The notes under the pieces were generated by a model. The model was not told the DNA's origin, made no database searches, and saw only the letters and a list, made by a program, of their open reading frames with translations. The translations under genes were made by a program, and so were the position numbers. Shown here piece after piece: positions 1 through 9,017 of a stretch of 64,000 nucleotides of DNA. The stretch is from Sediminihaliea albiluteola (lineage in GTDB: Bacteria; Pseudomonadota; Gammaproteobacteria; Pseudomonadales; Halieaceae): contig NZ_JACFXU010000013.1 in the NCBI RefSeq assembly GCF_014077625.1, forward strand, positions 186,001-250,000, in the 5' to 3' direction. Numbering within the stretch: the first letter of the stretch is position 1; each line of letters opens with the position of its first letter.

Positions 1-507
1 TTGGCTCTGGATAAGGTTGCCTTCTTGCCCTTTGCTTACATCATGGATAAATGGCGCTGGCAGGTATTTGCTGGGGAGCTCACGCCGGAGCAGTACAACC
101 AAGCTTGGTGGGATCTGCGCCGTAAATACCAAGGCGTGAGTAGTCCGGTAGCGCGTGCTGAGGATGCCTTTGATCCCGGTGCTAAATATCACATCCCAGC
201 TAACGTCTCCTACAGCCGCTACTTTTTAGCGCATTTGTTGCAGTTTCAGTTCCACCGCGAAATGTGTGAGAAAGCTGGCTTTAAAGGGCCACTGCACGCC
301 TGTTCAGCCTACGGTAGCAAGGAGGCCGGAGAGGCACTGAATAAGATGTTGAGTGCCGGCAAGAGCGTGCCCTGGCAGGATACGCTAGAGGCCTTTACCG
401 GTTCTAGAGACGTCGACCCCTCCGCCATGCTGGAGTACTTTGCGCCGCTTAAAACTTGGCTGGTAGAGCAAAACCGCGGTCGCCAATGTGGCTGGCAGGA
501 CGCTTAA
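1..507 (+). CDS. M2-family (ACE-like) zinc dipeptidyl carboxypeptidase, C-terminal part
   Basis: This is the last 168 or so residues of an angiotensin-converting-enzyme-type peptidase; the 5' part, including the HExxH zinc motif, lies outside the window, so the first codon is not a start. The fragment follows human ACE closely. [12 protein letters not shown] and the YNQAWW segment come first. They are followed by [19 protein letters not shown], where K61, H64, Y71, R73 and Y74 match the substrate-carboxylate, transition-state and chloride-binding residues of [16 protein letters not shown] comes after that. Family members remove C-terminal dipeptides and are usually exported. The stop codon overlaps the stop of the convergent gene at 504. 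The catalytic residues that are visible are intact, so the gene is probably functional. Confidence 0.93.
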   Translation: MALDKVAFLPFAYIMDKWRWQVFAGELTPEQYNQAWWDLRRKYQGVSSPVARAEDAFDPGAKYHIPANVSYSRYFLAHLLQFQFHREMCEKAGFKGPLHACSAYGSKEAGEALNKMLSAGKSVPWQDTLEAFTGSRDVDPSAMLEYFAPLKTWLVEQNRGRQCGWQDA

Positions 508-2513
508 AGCAGCACTAAGAGCGCAGCTATTGTCGTCACTGTGATCAATCCGGCACCCACAGCGAGTGGGTGCCGTGTTTCTAACAAGAGTGTCAGCACC
601 GTCGAGCGATCCGCTCTGCGGCCAAAGCGTGACAGTGGTACCACGCGACTTTTTAATTGTTCTAAGTCAAAGCCTGGCAAGCAGCTTGGGCCAGCAAATA
701 TCAACACATCGTCAATCATTAAAAACCAGTTGCGATAGCGGATTCGCTCGCTGTCAGCGTGATGATATATCCCGCGGTGGTCTACCAGTATCAGCTGTTT
801 AGCCAGCAGCCCAATATGTCCCTTAGCTTTGCGGATATAAACTTCTAGTGCCAGTGCTGGTCCAGTGAGAAATAGCACTAGGGCAGTCAGCTGCGCAGCA
901 CTGGGCATGACTAGGCCGGCAAGCAACAGTGCGCAGCTGCAACTGCTGGCAAGGTAGCGATTGGCCCAGCGCCGCAAGCGCGCTTGACGCTCTGGCTTGT
1001 GTTTTAGCCACTCGATATCTCCAGCCACAGCGTCAAGGGGCTCAGCACCTTGGATGTTCCAATCTTTGAACACATGTTGGCGCAGTGATTGTAGATAGAC
1101 CATTGCCGCGGCACAGAGAAATAGGGTTGCCAACAGAGTGCTCAGCCCCTGTTGCCAAAAATTCTGCCAGCGTTGCTGCTTTTGTCGCTCCTCAATCAGT
1201 TCTAAAAATAGATTGGATGTCAGTGCTACTTCTGCTTGTCCTTGGCTGTTGAATCGCGCGAGATCACTTTGTGATGGGTCCAGTACCAATAACTTTTGGC
1301 CCCAGACCAGCAGCTGTTCAGGCCTAAAATTGCCCTCAAATTGCAGCTCGCGGACAAAGGCCCAGCGGCTATCGAAGAGATACAGCCCTCGGTCGCCACC
1401 CTCGGGCTCGCTTAATATGACCCACCAAAACTCACCTAGCTTAGCGAAACTGAGGATGTTTTCCCGGCCGGCTTCCAGCGCTGGGGGGGCGAGCAGGAGC
1501 ACTTGGTCAAGTTGCTCGGCCAGGGCCTGGTCCTCATAGCGCAGGACACTCAGCGCTGGTCCTTCGCGACTTTGGGTATAGAGCAAGCCTTGATGCAGCA
1601 CCAGCGTTGGGGCAGTGATCAGAGGCTGCTTAGCCGTGGCTAGTATTGCGCCATCAGGCCCCAGCTTGCGCACTAGGCCTTGCTCAGAGAAGGCCTGGAA
1701 CACAACGCCGCTGTCGGGGTGGGTGGTGACTGCTTCGGGGAGTGCAGATTGAGGGCCAAAGGCTTCACAGAGACGGCTTTTCAAGGCGCATAATGCAAGC
1801 GCGGCGCCCTGATCTTCAGCTTCTTCGCTCACTGTGTTGCCGAGCAGGAAATAGCGCTCTTGGTCGCCGCTGGCGAACACTCCGCGGGCAGTGCTAAAAC
1901 CCAATTCCTGCAGCGCGATACGCTCGCTGCCAATGCCGGCGTGATTGTGCCGTAACACAGAGTCTTCAGTGAGTAGTAAGAGTTCGCCCATGCTGTTCGC
2001 TGTGAAGCTCAGTGGTCCTGTAGGCACAGTTGTTGGAGTGCTCAGCGAGCCGGCAATGACGGTGGCAATTAAGGCCAGAGCACTTGCTGCGCACAATAGC
2101 AGCCAGCGCCGCTTTGAGCTTTGCGCTTGTGCAGGGCGATTGCGGGCTGTAGCAGAGTTGCGAAAGGGGACTAGGGCATAAAAATTCGGCACTGCCAGCT
2201 GCGCACTAGTTTTAGAACGCGCTTTGCTAGGGCTCTTATTGCGGGCGTGCTTAGCGCTTAGGGCTGGCGCATCTGCTTGATCTTGACTGCGAAGTAACTC
2301 AACAACTAGGCCGAGCTGCTGGAATTGCTGATAGCGTTCAGCGGCAGATTTTCGGTCTAAACCAGAGAATAGAATAATCTTCTGGCCAGAAAAATAGTAC
2401 TCCAGACGGGCGGCATCCCTGATGCCCATTAGCTTAGCAAAGCGCTGCCGCACAGCCACAGGATCGTAAGACTTAGCTATTTGCCCTTGAAATAAGAGCT
2501 TAAAAGTGTGCAC
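504..2513 (-). CDS. Multi-domain membrane protein of unknown function
   Basis: I do not recognise a named family for the whole 669-residue protein. Residues 1-75 or so ([18 protein letters not shown]...) look like a small alpha/beta module found at the N-terminus of assorted proteobacterial membrane proteins. Its pattern is a conserved FK-x-x-F-x-G start and a [14 protein letters not shown] helix. After a basic linker comes one membrane segment (about 134-155), then about 270 residues with repeated short beta-strand blocks that could form a propeller-like extracytoplasmic domain. Further hydrophobic segments follow near 460-475, 520-560 and at the very C-terminus. The start is GTG at 2513 with a GGAG 13 nt upstream. 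It converges with the M2 peptidase gene. No catalytic motif was seen. Confidence 0.8.
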   Translation of the reverse strand: MHTFKLLFQGQIAKSYDPVAVRQRFAKLMGIRDAARLEYYFSGQKIILFSGLDRKSAAERYQQFQQLGLVVELLRSQDQADAPALSAKHARNKSPSKARSKTSAQLAVPNFYALVPFRNSATARNRPAQAQSSKRRWLLLCAASALALIATVIAGSLSTPTTVPTGPLSFTANSMGELLLLTEDSVLRHNHAGIGSERIALQELGFSTARGVFASGDQERYFLLGNTVSEEAEDQGAALALCALKSRLCEAFGPQSALPEAVTTHPDSGVVFQAFSEQGLVRKLGPDGAILATAKQPLITAPTLVLHQGLLYTQSREGPALSVLRYEDQALAEQLDQVLLLAPPALEAGRENILSFAKLGEFWWVILSEPEGGDRGLYLFDSRWAFVRELQFEGNFRPEQLLVWGQKLLVLDPSQSDLARFNSQGQAEVALTSNLFLELIEERQKQQRWQNFWQQGLSTLLATLFLCAAAMVYLQSLRQHVFKDWNIQGAEPLDAVAGDIEWLKHKPERQARLRRWANRYLASSCSCALLLAGLVMPSAAQLTALVLFLTGPALALEVYIRKAKGHIGLLAKQLILVDHRGIYHHADSERIRYRNWFLMIDDVLIFAGPSCLPGFDLEQLKSRVVPLSRFGRRADRSTVLTLLLETRHPLAVGAGLITVTTIAALLVLL

Positions 2514-2680
2514 TCCGCTTTGTGCGCTCCGTGGTGATCGTTGTTTTGTAGGGCGAAAATGTACGGTTTTTAGTAGTTGTTTGCCAGAGTGCTGTTATTC
2601 GCTTGAGTTAATGGCCCCAGTGATAAAGCGGTTTTTTGCTTAAGCAATCTGGCCGGCGCCAGTAATTGTGGTCGCCTAAA

Positions 2681-2718
2681 ACAAAAAACTCTTGGGCCGC
2701 AAAAACAGCCCAAGAGTT
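2681..2718 (-). terminator. Rho-independent terminator of the POT transporter gene
   Basis: A perfect 11-bp inverted repeat (2687-2697 with 2708-2718, AACTCTTGGGC / GCCCAAGAGTT) has a 10-nt loop. Read on the minus strand it is followed by a T-rich run (TTTTTTGTTTT). It lies 37 nt past the stop of the peptide transporter at 2755. Confidence 0.88.
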
Positions 2719-2754
2719 CTGTTGGCAAGCTGCCTGCCTAGCAGGCACTAGCGA

Positions 2755-4290
2755 TTAAGGGGTATCAGTAGCGACCGGCACTGAGCCCTTGTGGTCGAAA
2801 CCTTCCCAGCGCTTCGCTTTTAGGCTGACTAGGCCGACGATAATGCCTACGCCAATGCTAAACAGTGCAATTTGCAGGTAAAGCTTGGGCATTTCCTGCA
2901 CATTATTGGGGTCAAAATTTCCCGCCAGCAGGCCGGCGATAATATTGCCGATGGAGTAGGTCAGTACAAATATGCCCATCATTTGTCCGGCAAAGCGGCG
3001 CGGCGACAGTTTGCTAACCGCACTCAGTGCAACTGGGCTGAGGCAGAGTTCGCCGACAGTGTGAAGGAAGTAGGTCGTGATCAACCAGTAAGGAGCGACT
3101 TTGAGGCCTTCTGCAGCAGCTTGCGCGGCAAAGAACATCACAATGAAGCCGCTGGCCATAATCAGCAAACCAACGGCACATTTCATGCCATAGGAGGGGG
3201 AAACCAAACGCTTGCCGAGGTTAATCCACAGTGCGGCAAAAAAGGGCGACAGAATGATGATAAACATCGGGTTCACATTCTGGAACCAAGAGGCTGGAAG
3301 CTCAAAAGAGCCGATCATGCGCTGTGTATAGTCTCGCCCAAACAGGTTCAGTGATGAGCCGGCCTGTTCAAAACCTGACCAGAAGCAAGCTGAGGCAACA
3401 CAGACTAAAAAGAGGGCCCACATGCGCTTCTTTTCCACTTTCGACAGCTCACCCATAAAGTAGATGTAGCCGTAGTAGAGGAAAAAGATCAGGGTAAACA
3501 CTACCGCCAGATACTGAGAAACTACTACCGGGTTAATCGTCACTCGGTCGGACAGCGCTAGCCAAGTGAACACTGCGGTGCCAGCAGCGAGCGCAGCGAT
3601 GACGCGCCAAGCGATGCGGGCGCCATTTTCTGACATGGGACTTTCCGGCTTCAAGCTAACGGTGCCCAGGTTGCCTATGGTCTTGCGGTACTGAATCAAG
3701 CCAATAGCCATGCCGACGGCGGCTGCACCAAAACCCCAGTGCCAGCCAATTTTTTCGCCGAAATAGCCACACACGGTATAGCCCAGCACTGAGCCTATAT
3801 TGATACCCATGTAATAGAGTGCGAAGCCACCGTCACGTCGGACATCTTCTTCGCTGTATAGCTTGCCCACCAGCGCGCTGATATTGGGTTTGAGTAAACC
3901 CGTGCCGCAGGCCACTAAAATCAGGCCGACAAAGAAAGTGTCGTCATTGGGTACTGCCAGAACGATATGGCCACACATAATGATAATGCCGCCGTACCAG
4001 ACCGTGCGCTGCCCCCCGAGTAAGCGGTCTGCGATCCAGCCACCGGGTAGACCTAGGAAGTAAACTGCCCCAGTGTAGAGGCCATAAATGGCGGTGGATG
4101 CCGCTACAGTAAAGGCTAAGCCTTCCTCTTGTATCGAAGCGGTCATAAACAGTACGAGCAGTGCGCGCATACCGTAATAACTCATGCGCTCCCACATTTC
4201 AGTAAAGAATAGGGTTGAGAGCCCCTTGGGGTGACCGAAGAACCCGGAATCTAGAGCAGGATCTCCAGCTGTACCTTTGGCTGTCGTCAT
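2755..4290 (-). CDS. POT/PTR2-family proton-dependent di/tripeptide transporter
   Basis: A 511-residue major-facilitator protein of the peptide:proton symporter family, placed in the inner membrane. The family signature near the N-terminus is clear: FFTEMWERMSYYGMRALLV, containing the E-x-x-E-R proton-coupling motif. The second signature, FALYYMGINIGSVLG, lies near residues 160-175. About 12-14 hydrophobic segments are visible, and the length is normal for bacterial DtpA/DtpT-type proteins. The start ATG at 4290 has a good AGGAAA ribosome site, and a strong terminator follows the gene. It lies between two dipeptide-releasing peptidases (M2 to the left, M49 to the right), which suggests it imports the products of secreted peptidases. 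Confidence 0.95.
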   Translation of the reverse strand: MTTAKGTAGDPALDSGFFGHPKGLSTLFFTEMWERMSYYGMRALLVLFMTASIQEEGLAFTVAASTAIYGLYTGAVYFLGLPGGWIADRLLGGQRTVWYGGIIIMCGHIVLAVPNDDTFFVGLILVACGTGLLKPNISALVGKLYSEEDVRRDGGFALYYMGINIGSVLGYTVCGYFGEKIGWHWGFGAAAVGMAIGLIQYRKTIGNLGTVSLKPESPMSENGARIAWRVIAALAAGTAVFTWLALSDRVTINPVVVSQYLAVVFTLIFFLYYGYIYFMGELSKVEKKRMWALFLVCVASACFWSGFEQAGSSLNLFGRDYTQRMIGSFELPASWFQNVNPMFIIILSPFFAALWINLGKRLVSPSYGMKCAVGLLIMASGFIVMFFAAQAAAEGLKVAPYWLITTYFLHTVGELCLSPVALSAVSKLSPRRFAGQMMGIFVLTYSIGNIIAGLLAGNFDPNNVQEMPKLYLQIALFSIGVGIIVGLVSLKAKRWEGFDHKGSVPVATDTP

Positions 4291-4588
4291 TATTTTAGTT
4301 TCCTGTGTAAAAATTGAGTGAGCGCGATGACTCGTGGCTGAAATTATAAAGATTATTGCCCCAAGAGGAAAAACGGAATTGAGACCGCGTTTTATTCGCC
4401 CCTCGCAGAACAGTTGCAGCCGGTCATTGGCCGTGCGTCATCCTGCCAGAGTCGGTATCATAGCCGCACTTGCCAGTGATTGGCGAAAAATTTGGTAATC
4501 ACCGGGTGTCATGGGGAGTAGCTATTATGCTTTGCTGATACTTGGTGCCCAGCCTTAGTCGCTCATTAATAACGATACGCAGGATCCC

Positions 4589-6697
4589 ATGAAAAAATTC
4601 CTTTTGCTTCCCATGGCCGCTCTGCTAGTGGCGTGTAATGACCCAGGTACTTCCGAGCAACAAACGACAGCAAGTGCTGCACAAGCCCCGATGGCTGCAG
4701 CTGTTTCCAATGCGGTGCAAAGCCCGCATGAGGCAGAGTTTAATTATGTGATTGATCGCTTTGCCGATATTCAGGTGCTGGCTTACGAGGTGCCGGGTTT
4801 TGATGAACTCAGCTTGAAGCAAAAAGAGCTGCTCTATTATCTGCATCAGGCGGCTTATGCTGGCCGCGATATTATGTGGGATCAAAACTTCAAGCATAAC
4901 TTGAAGATCCGGCGCACTTTAGAAGCCATCGTGAAGCACTACGAGGGTGAGCGAGATGTGCCAGCTTTCAAGCAATTCATGGAGTACACCAAGCAGGTGT
5001 GGTTTGCTAATGGCATCCATCATCATTACTCCACCTTGAAATTTCAGCCGCAGTTTAGCGCCCATGACTTCGCTATTTTAGTGGCTTCGGTAGCTGATTC
5101 CGGTGACCTCCCGCTAGCGCCAGGCGAGACAGCTATGGATCTAGTGTCGCAACTGATGCCCATTATCTTCGAGCCAGATGTCGCAGCTAAAAAAGTCAAC
5201 ACAGCCGCTGATGTCGATAAAGTCGCCGCTTCTGCCGTTAACTTCTATGAAGGGGTGACAGAGGAGGAGGTGCGCGCCTTTTACGCCGAGCGCGCTAAAG
5301 ATGGTGGCGATACGCCCATTTCACATGGCCTCAATTCAAAGTTGGTTAAGAACGCTGAGGGTGAGCTTGAAGAGCGAGTCTGGAAAGTTGGCGGCATGTA
5401 CAGCGAAGCGCTGGAGCAGGTCGTGCTGTGGCTGGAAAAAGCCATTACCGTGGCCGAGAACAACAAGCAGCGCAAAGCACTGGAACTCTTGGTTAAGTAC
5501 TACCGATCAGGTGACTTGCAGGACTTCGACGACTACAGCATTGCCTGGGTAGAGGACAGCGAGTCACGTATTGATGTGATAAACGGCTTTATTGAAGTCT
5601 ACAACGACCCCATCGCTTACCGTGGCTCCTTTGAGTCAGTGGTGTCGTTTCGGGATGAAGAAACCACCAAACGCATAGCGGCTATTGGTGCCCAGGCCCA
5701 GTGGTTTGAAGATAACTCGCCCATCATGGATGAGCACAAGCGCCAGACCGTTAAGGGTATCTTGGGCAAAGCTATTACAGTGGTCGCCGAATCGGGCGAT
5801 GCCTCGCCCAGCACTCCGATAGGTATCAACCTGCCCAACGCGAACTGGATTCGCGCTAATCACGGCTCTAAATCCGTCAGCTTGAGCAATATCGTGAACG
5901 CTTATAATGCCGTGCCAAGTAAGGCGCTGGCAGAATTTGCTTGGGATCAGGCAGAAATTGATCGCGCCGAGCAGTACAAGGAAATAGCAGCCGCTCTGCA
6001 CACCGATATGCACGAAGTGATTGGACATGCCTCCGGTAAGATCAATCCAGGTGTCGCTACGCCCAAGGAAACACTCAAGCAGTACAGCTCAACCTCCGAA
6101 GAGGGCCGTGCTGATCTTGTCGCCCTGTACTTCATGCTTGATCCAAAGCTGGTCGAGCTGGGCGTGATGCCCAGCCTAGAAGCCGGCAAAGCAGAGTACG
6201 ATAACTATATTCGCAACGGCATCATGACGCAGTTGTATCGCTTGAAGCCGGGTGAGTTGATTGAAGAGGCGCATATGCGCAACCGTGCCATGGTAGCGCG
6301 CTGGGCCTATGAGCAAGGTCAGGCGGACAATGTGATCGAGCGCCGCGTCCGTGATGGTAAGACCTTCTTTGTGATCAATGATTATCAGAAATTGCGTGAG
6401 CTCTTTGGGCAGTTATTGCGAGAGCTGCAGCGCATTAAATCTGAGGGAGACTTTGAGGCTATCCAGCACTTGGTCGAAAATTATGGGACTCAGGTTGATC
6501 CAGAGTTACACCAAGAAGTACTGGAGCGTTACGCCGCTCTGGATGTGGCGCCCTACAAAGGTTTCATCAATCCTTATCTAGAGCCCGTGATTGAGGATGG
6601 CAAAATCGTTGATATCATGCTCAGCTACCCCGAAAGCTTTGAACAGCAAATGCTTTACTACGCGGAGCATTTCTCCTTCTTACCGAATGAGAATTAA
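4589..6697 (+). CDS. M49-family zinc peptidase (dipeptidyl peptidase III), lipoprotein
   Basis: A 702-residue metallopeptidase. The zinc-binding motif of family M49 is present as HEVIGH (475-480), the six-residue HExxxH form that distinguishes M49 from ordinary HExxH enzymes. The second motif EEGRAD (504-509) supplies the third zinc ligand. The family removes dipeptides from peptide N-termini. The N-terminus MKKFLLLPMAALLVAC is a lipoprotein signal with the lipidated Cys at residue 16, so this copy is predicted to be membrane-anchored outside the cytoplasm, unlike eukaryotic cytosolic DPP III. An AGGA site precedes ATG 4589. It is divergent from the peptide importer with a 298-nt spacer. A hairpin lies just past the stop (6722-6743). 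Confidence 0.94.
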   Translation: MKKFLLLPMAALLVACNDPGTSEQQTTASAAQAPMAAAVSNAVQSPHEAEFNYVIDRFADIQVLAYEVPGFDELSLKQKELLYYLHQAAYAGRDIMWDQNFKHNLKIRRTLEAIVKHYEGERDVPAFKQFMEYTKQVWFANGIHHHYSTLKFQPQFSAHDFAILVASVADSGDLPLAPGETAMDLVSQLMPIIFEPDVAAKKVNTAADVDKVAASAVNFYEGVTEEEVRAFYAERAKDGGDTPISHGLNSKLVKNAEGELEERVWKVGGMYSEALEQVVLWLEKAITVAENNKQRKALELLVKYYRSGDLQDFDDYSIAWVEDSESRIDVINGFIEVYNDPIAYRGSFESVVSFRDEETTKRIAAIGAQAQWFEDNSPIMDEHKRQTVKGILGKAITVVAESGDASPSTPIGINLPNANWIRANHGSKSVSLSNIVNAYNAVPSKALAEFAWDQAEIDRAEQYKEIAAALHTDMHEVIGHASGKINPGVATPKETLKQYSSTSEEGRADLVALYFMLDPKLVELGVMPSLEAGKAEYDNYIRNGIMTQLYRLKPGELIEEAHMRNRAMVARWAYEQGQADNVIERRVRDGKTFFVINDYQKLRELFGQLLRELQRIKSEGDFEAIQHLVENYGTQVDPELHQEVLERYAALDVAPYKGFINPYLEPVIEDGKIVDIMLSYPESFEQQMLYYAEHFSFLPNEN

Positions 6698-6721
6698 AGT
6701 TTTTTGGTCGCTTTGGAGTCT

Positions 6722-6743
6722 CTGCTGGGCTTAGCCCCAGCAG
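6722..6743 (+). terminator. Hairpin after the M49 peptidase gene, weak terminator candidate
   Basis: CTGCTGGG (6722-6729) pairs with CCCAGCAG (6736-6743) across a 6-nt loop, starting 25 nt after the stop of the M49 gene. No run of T follows, so it may be only a partial terminator or a 3'-end stabiliser before the SDR gene at 6773. Confidence 0.45.
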
Positions 6744-6772
6744 GGTAGACAAATTAACAGGATAACAATCAT

Positions 6773-7528
6773 ATGAAGCAATTTGATGGGAAGGTGGCCT
6801 TTATCACCGGTGCTGCCTCGGGTATTGGTTTGGCGACTATGCAGCGCTTGGCCGCAGATGGCGCGAAAGTTTTTGCCTGCGATATTAATAGTGAGGCCTT
6901 GGAAGCCGCAGCTTCTGCACTGCGCGACAGTGGTAGCGATGTGCTGTCACTGAGTTTAGATGTCACAGATGACGCAGGTTGTCAGGCGGCAATTGCTGCT
7001 TGTGTGGAGCACTTTGGCCAGTTGGACATCCTCTGTAACATCGCTGGCATGGTTTGCACAGGACACTTTGCCGATCTCAGTATCGAGCGCTGGCGACGGG
7101 TGATGGATGTGAATGCCAACTCGGTATTTGTCCTCTGTCAGGCAGCTATGCCTCACTTGCTAGAAAGCGGCGGCAATATCGTCAATATCGCTTCGACCGC
7201 TGCTTTGGCGGGCTTGCCTTATAATTCAGCTTACTGCGCTAGCAAGGCTGCGGTACTGCAATTGTCTAAAGCGCTGGCCACCGAATATGCCCATCGAGGA
7301 GTGCGAGTTAATGCCATCTGTCCTGGTGCGGTAAACACGCCACTGGTCAAGGATGCTCAAATTCCAGAGGGGGCTGATGCGGCCCTGTTTCAGCGTATGT
7401 TCCCGCTCACTGGCACCTTTGCCGAAGCGCGGGAAATCGCTGCATCAGTAGCCTATCTGGCCTCAGATGATGCGCGCTTTGTCACTGGCTCGGCGCTGGT
7501 TATTGATGGTGGGCAAACCGCAATCTGA
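6773..7528 (+). CDS. SDR-family NAD(P)-dependent oxidoreductase
   Basis: A classical short-chain dehydrogenase of 251 residues, the normal family length. The nucleotide-binding glycine motif TGAASGIG spans residues 12-19, and the structural motif NIAG sits near 88-91. The catalytic serine is in NIASTAA, and the YxxxK pair is Y154/K158 (YCASK). The acidic residue after the second strand (FACDIN) favours NAD over NADP. It begins 75 nt after the M49 peptidase with an AGGA-type site and is convergent with dusC. The substrate cannot be told from the sequence; the closing GSALVIDGG segment is typical of FabG-like and alcohol-dehydrogenase-like SDRs. Confidence 0.92.
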   Translation: MKQFDGKVAFITGAASGIGLATMQRLAADGAKVFACDINSEALEAAASALRDSGSDVLSLSLDVTDDAGCQAAIAACVEHFGQLDILCNIAGMVCTGHFADLSIERWRRVMDVNANSVFVLCQAAMPHLLESGGNIVNIASTAALAGLPYNSAYCASKAAVLQLSKALATEYAHRGVRVNAICPGAVNTPLVKDAQIPEGADAALFQRMFPLTGTFAEAREIAASVAYLASDDARFVTGSALVIDGGQTAI

Positions 7529-7529
7529 G

Positions 7530-8510
7530 TCAAGCTGCGCTCAGTGTGGAGCAGCGGGAGCGATCCAGCTCCTGCTGCAAATGTGGCTGAATATCATCCA
7601 CATGGCGCAGCCGTTTGATGTTTTCAAATAGCACTGCGGCTTGGGGGTAGTAAGTGCGCAGGTAGACTAACCATTGTTTTAGTGGGTTGCCTACATAGTG
7701 AGCATCGTAGTTCTCGATGGTCGCTTCAAAAAAGTCTAAGAGCAGTGCTGTGATGTCTTGCCAGCTCAAGGGATTTACTGGCTGATCAGCACTGGCGCTG
7801 GCGATTAGTCGCGCTAAATCTGGGCGGCACAAGGCGCCACGACCGAGCATCAAATCTGGGCAGCGGCTGATCTCGCGGCAGCGTTTGGCATCCTCAACAC
7901 TCCAAATCTCACCGTTAGCAATTACCGGAATCGATAGCCACTCTTGTGCTAGGGCGCAGTGATCCCAATAGGCCGGTGGTCGATAGCCATCTTTTTTAGT
8001 GCGTGCATGGATGGCCAGTTCGCTAGCTCCAGCACTGCCAATGGCTTGAACGTTGTCTTTAAACAGCAGGGGGTCTTCATAGCCTAGGCGGATTTTAACC
8101 GTTACCGGCAGCTCGCTAGGAACCGCCTTGCGCACGGCTTCGACGATGCGCTGCACGCGCTCTGGCTCGCGCAATATGATGGAACCACCATCCGAGCGGT
8201 TGACGGTTTTGGCTGGGCAGCCAAAGTTAATATCGATGCCTAAAGCACCCAGTTCCGCGACCCGCGCGGCGTTTTCAGCCATCGGCTCTGGCCGGCCGCC
8301 AAGTAATTGCACATACACCGGAACCCCAGTGGCTGTGCGGCCGCCGCTATCGAGTTCTGGGCAGAGTCGTTTGAATACGCGGCTTGGCAGCAGTCGGTCA
8401 TTAATCCGCACAAATTCAGTGACGCAGCGATCGAGTCCGCCCAGTGAGGTAAGCAGATTGCGCATAGTGTGGTCAATGACACCCTCCATGGGCGCCAGTA
8501 TTAATCGCAT
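7530..8510 (-). CDS. dusC: tRNA-dihydrouridine(16) synthase DusC
   Basis: An FMN-dependent enzyme that reduces uridine 16 in the tRNA D-loop. Counting from ATG 8510 (326 residues), the start MRLILAPMEGV and the TEFVRI segment match E. coli DusC. The catalytic cysteine in GCPAKTVN falls at residue 98, the same number as in E. coli. The FMN-phosphate region SDGGSIILR and the VKIRLGY strand are present. An upstream GTG at 8519 in the same frame is possible, but the ATG agrees better with the family. The stop lies two bases from the stop of the convergent SDR. Confidence 0.95.
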   Translation of the reverse strand: MRLILAPMEGVIDHTMRNLLTSLGGLDRCVTEFVRINDRLLPSRVFKRLCPELDSGGRTATGVPVYVQLLGGRPEPMAENAARVAELGALGIDINFGCPAKTVNRSDGGSIILREPERVQRIVEAVRKAVPSELPVTVKIRLGYEDPLLFKDNVQAIGSAGASELAIHARTKKDGYRPPAYWDHCALAQEWLSIPVIANGEIWSVEDAKRCREISRCPDLMLGRGALCRPDLARLIASASADQPVNPLSWQDITALLLDFFEATIENYDAHYVGNPLKQWLVYLRTYYPQAAVLFENIKRLRHVDDIQPHLQQELDRSRCSTLSAA

Positions 8511-8714
8511 GGTAGTCACTTCGTTCTGAGAAAAGCGGGATTATACGTAGTATGTCGGCACATTACTCTGCTCTCAAAGCGGATGCGACATACTTACTAT
8601 CAGGCCGTGTGGCGAGCTCAGGAATGTGTCACAGTGCGCTATTGGCGCCCATAGGGGCTGATGATTTATCATAGGCGGCTATTTTTTGCCACAAGACCAC
8701 AGCTCGGGGGCCAA

Positions 8715-8972
8715 ATGCAGTTTGAGATCATCTATCAGGGTTTGGAGCTCTTAGTCTACGGGATGGGAACCGTAGTGCTGTTTCTCGCCCTGCTGATTTT
8801 GACTACCATGCTGATGTCGCGTGTTATCCAGCGCTACTTTCCCGAGCCGCAAGTTGAAATTGTTGCGGCCCCGGCGGCCCCAGCTCAAGCGCCTAGTGCT
8901 GCAGTCATTGATGACGAGCAGCTAGTGGCAGTGATCACTGCCGCAATCCACCAACACCGCAAAGGGCAGTAG
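8715..8972 (+). CDS. oadG: Oxaloacetate decarboxylase gamma subunit (Na+ pump), OadG
   Basis: A small (85-residue) one-helix membrane subunit. The segment LVYGMGTVVLFLALLILTTMLM is the usual OadG transmembrane helix, followed by an Ala/Pro-rich cytosolic tail that in this family helps bind the alpha subunit and zinc. I chose ATG 8715, giving MQFEIIYQGLELL, over an upstream in-frame start at 8661 because OadG proteins begin just before the helix and a G-rich stretch precedes it. It is the first gene of oadGAB, 45 nt before oadA. Confidence 0.9.
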   Translation: MQFEIIYQGLELLVYGMGTVVLFLALLILTTMLMSRVIQRYFPEPQVEIVAAPAAPAQAPSAAVIDDEQLVAVITAAIHQHRKGQ

Positions 8973-9017
8973 GCGCGTTTTCGCGCAAATTGTTTAGCCA
9001 CAAGAGGTTCAGCTCCG

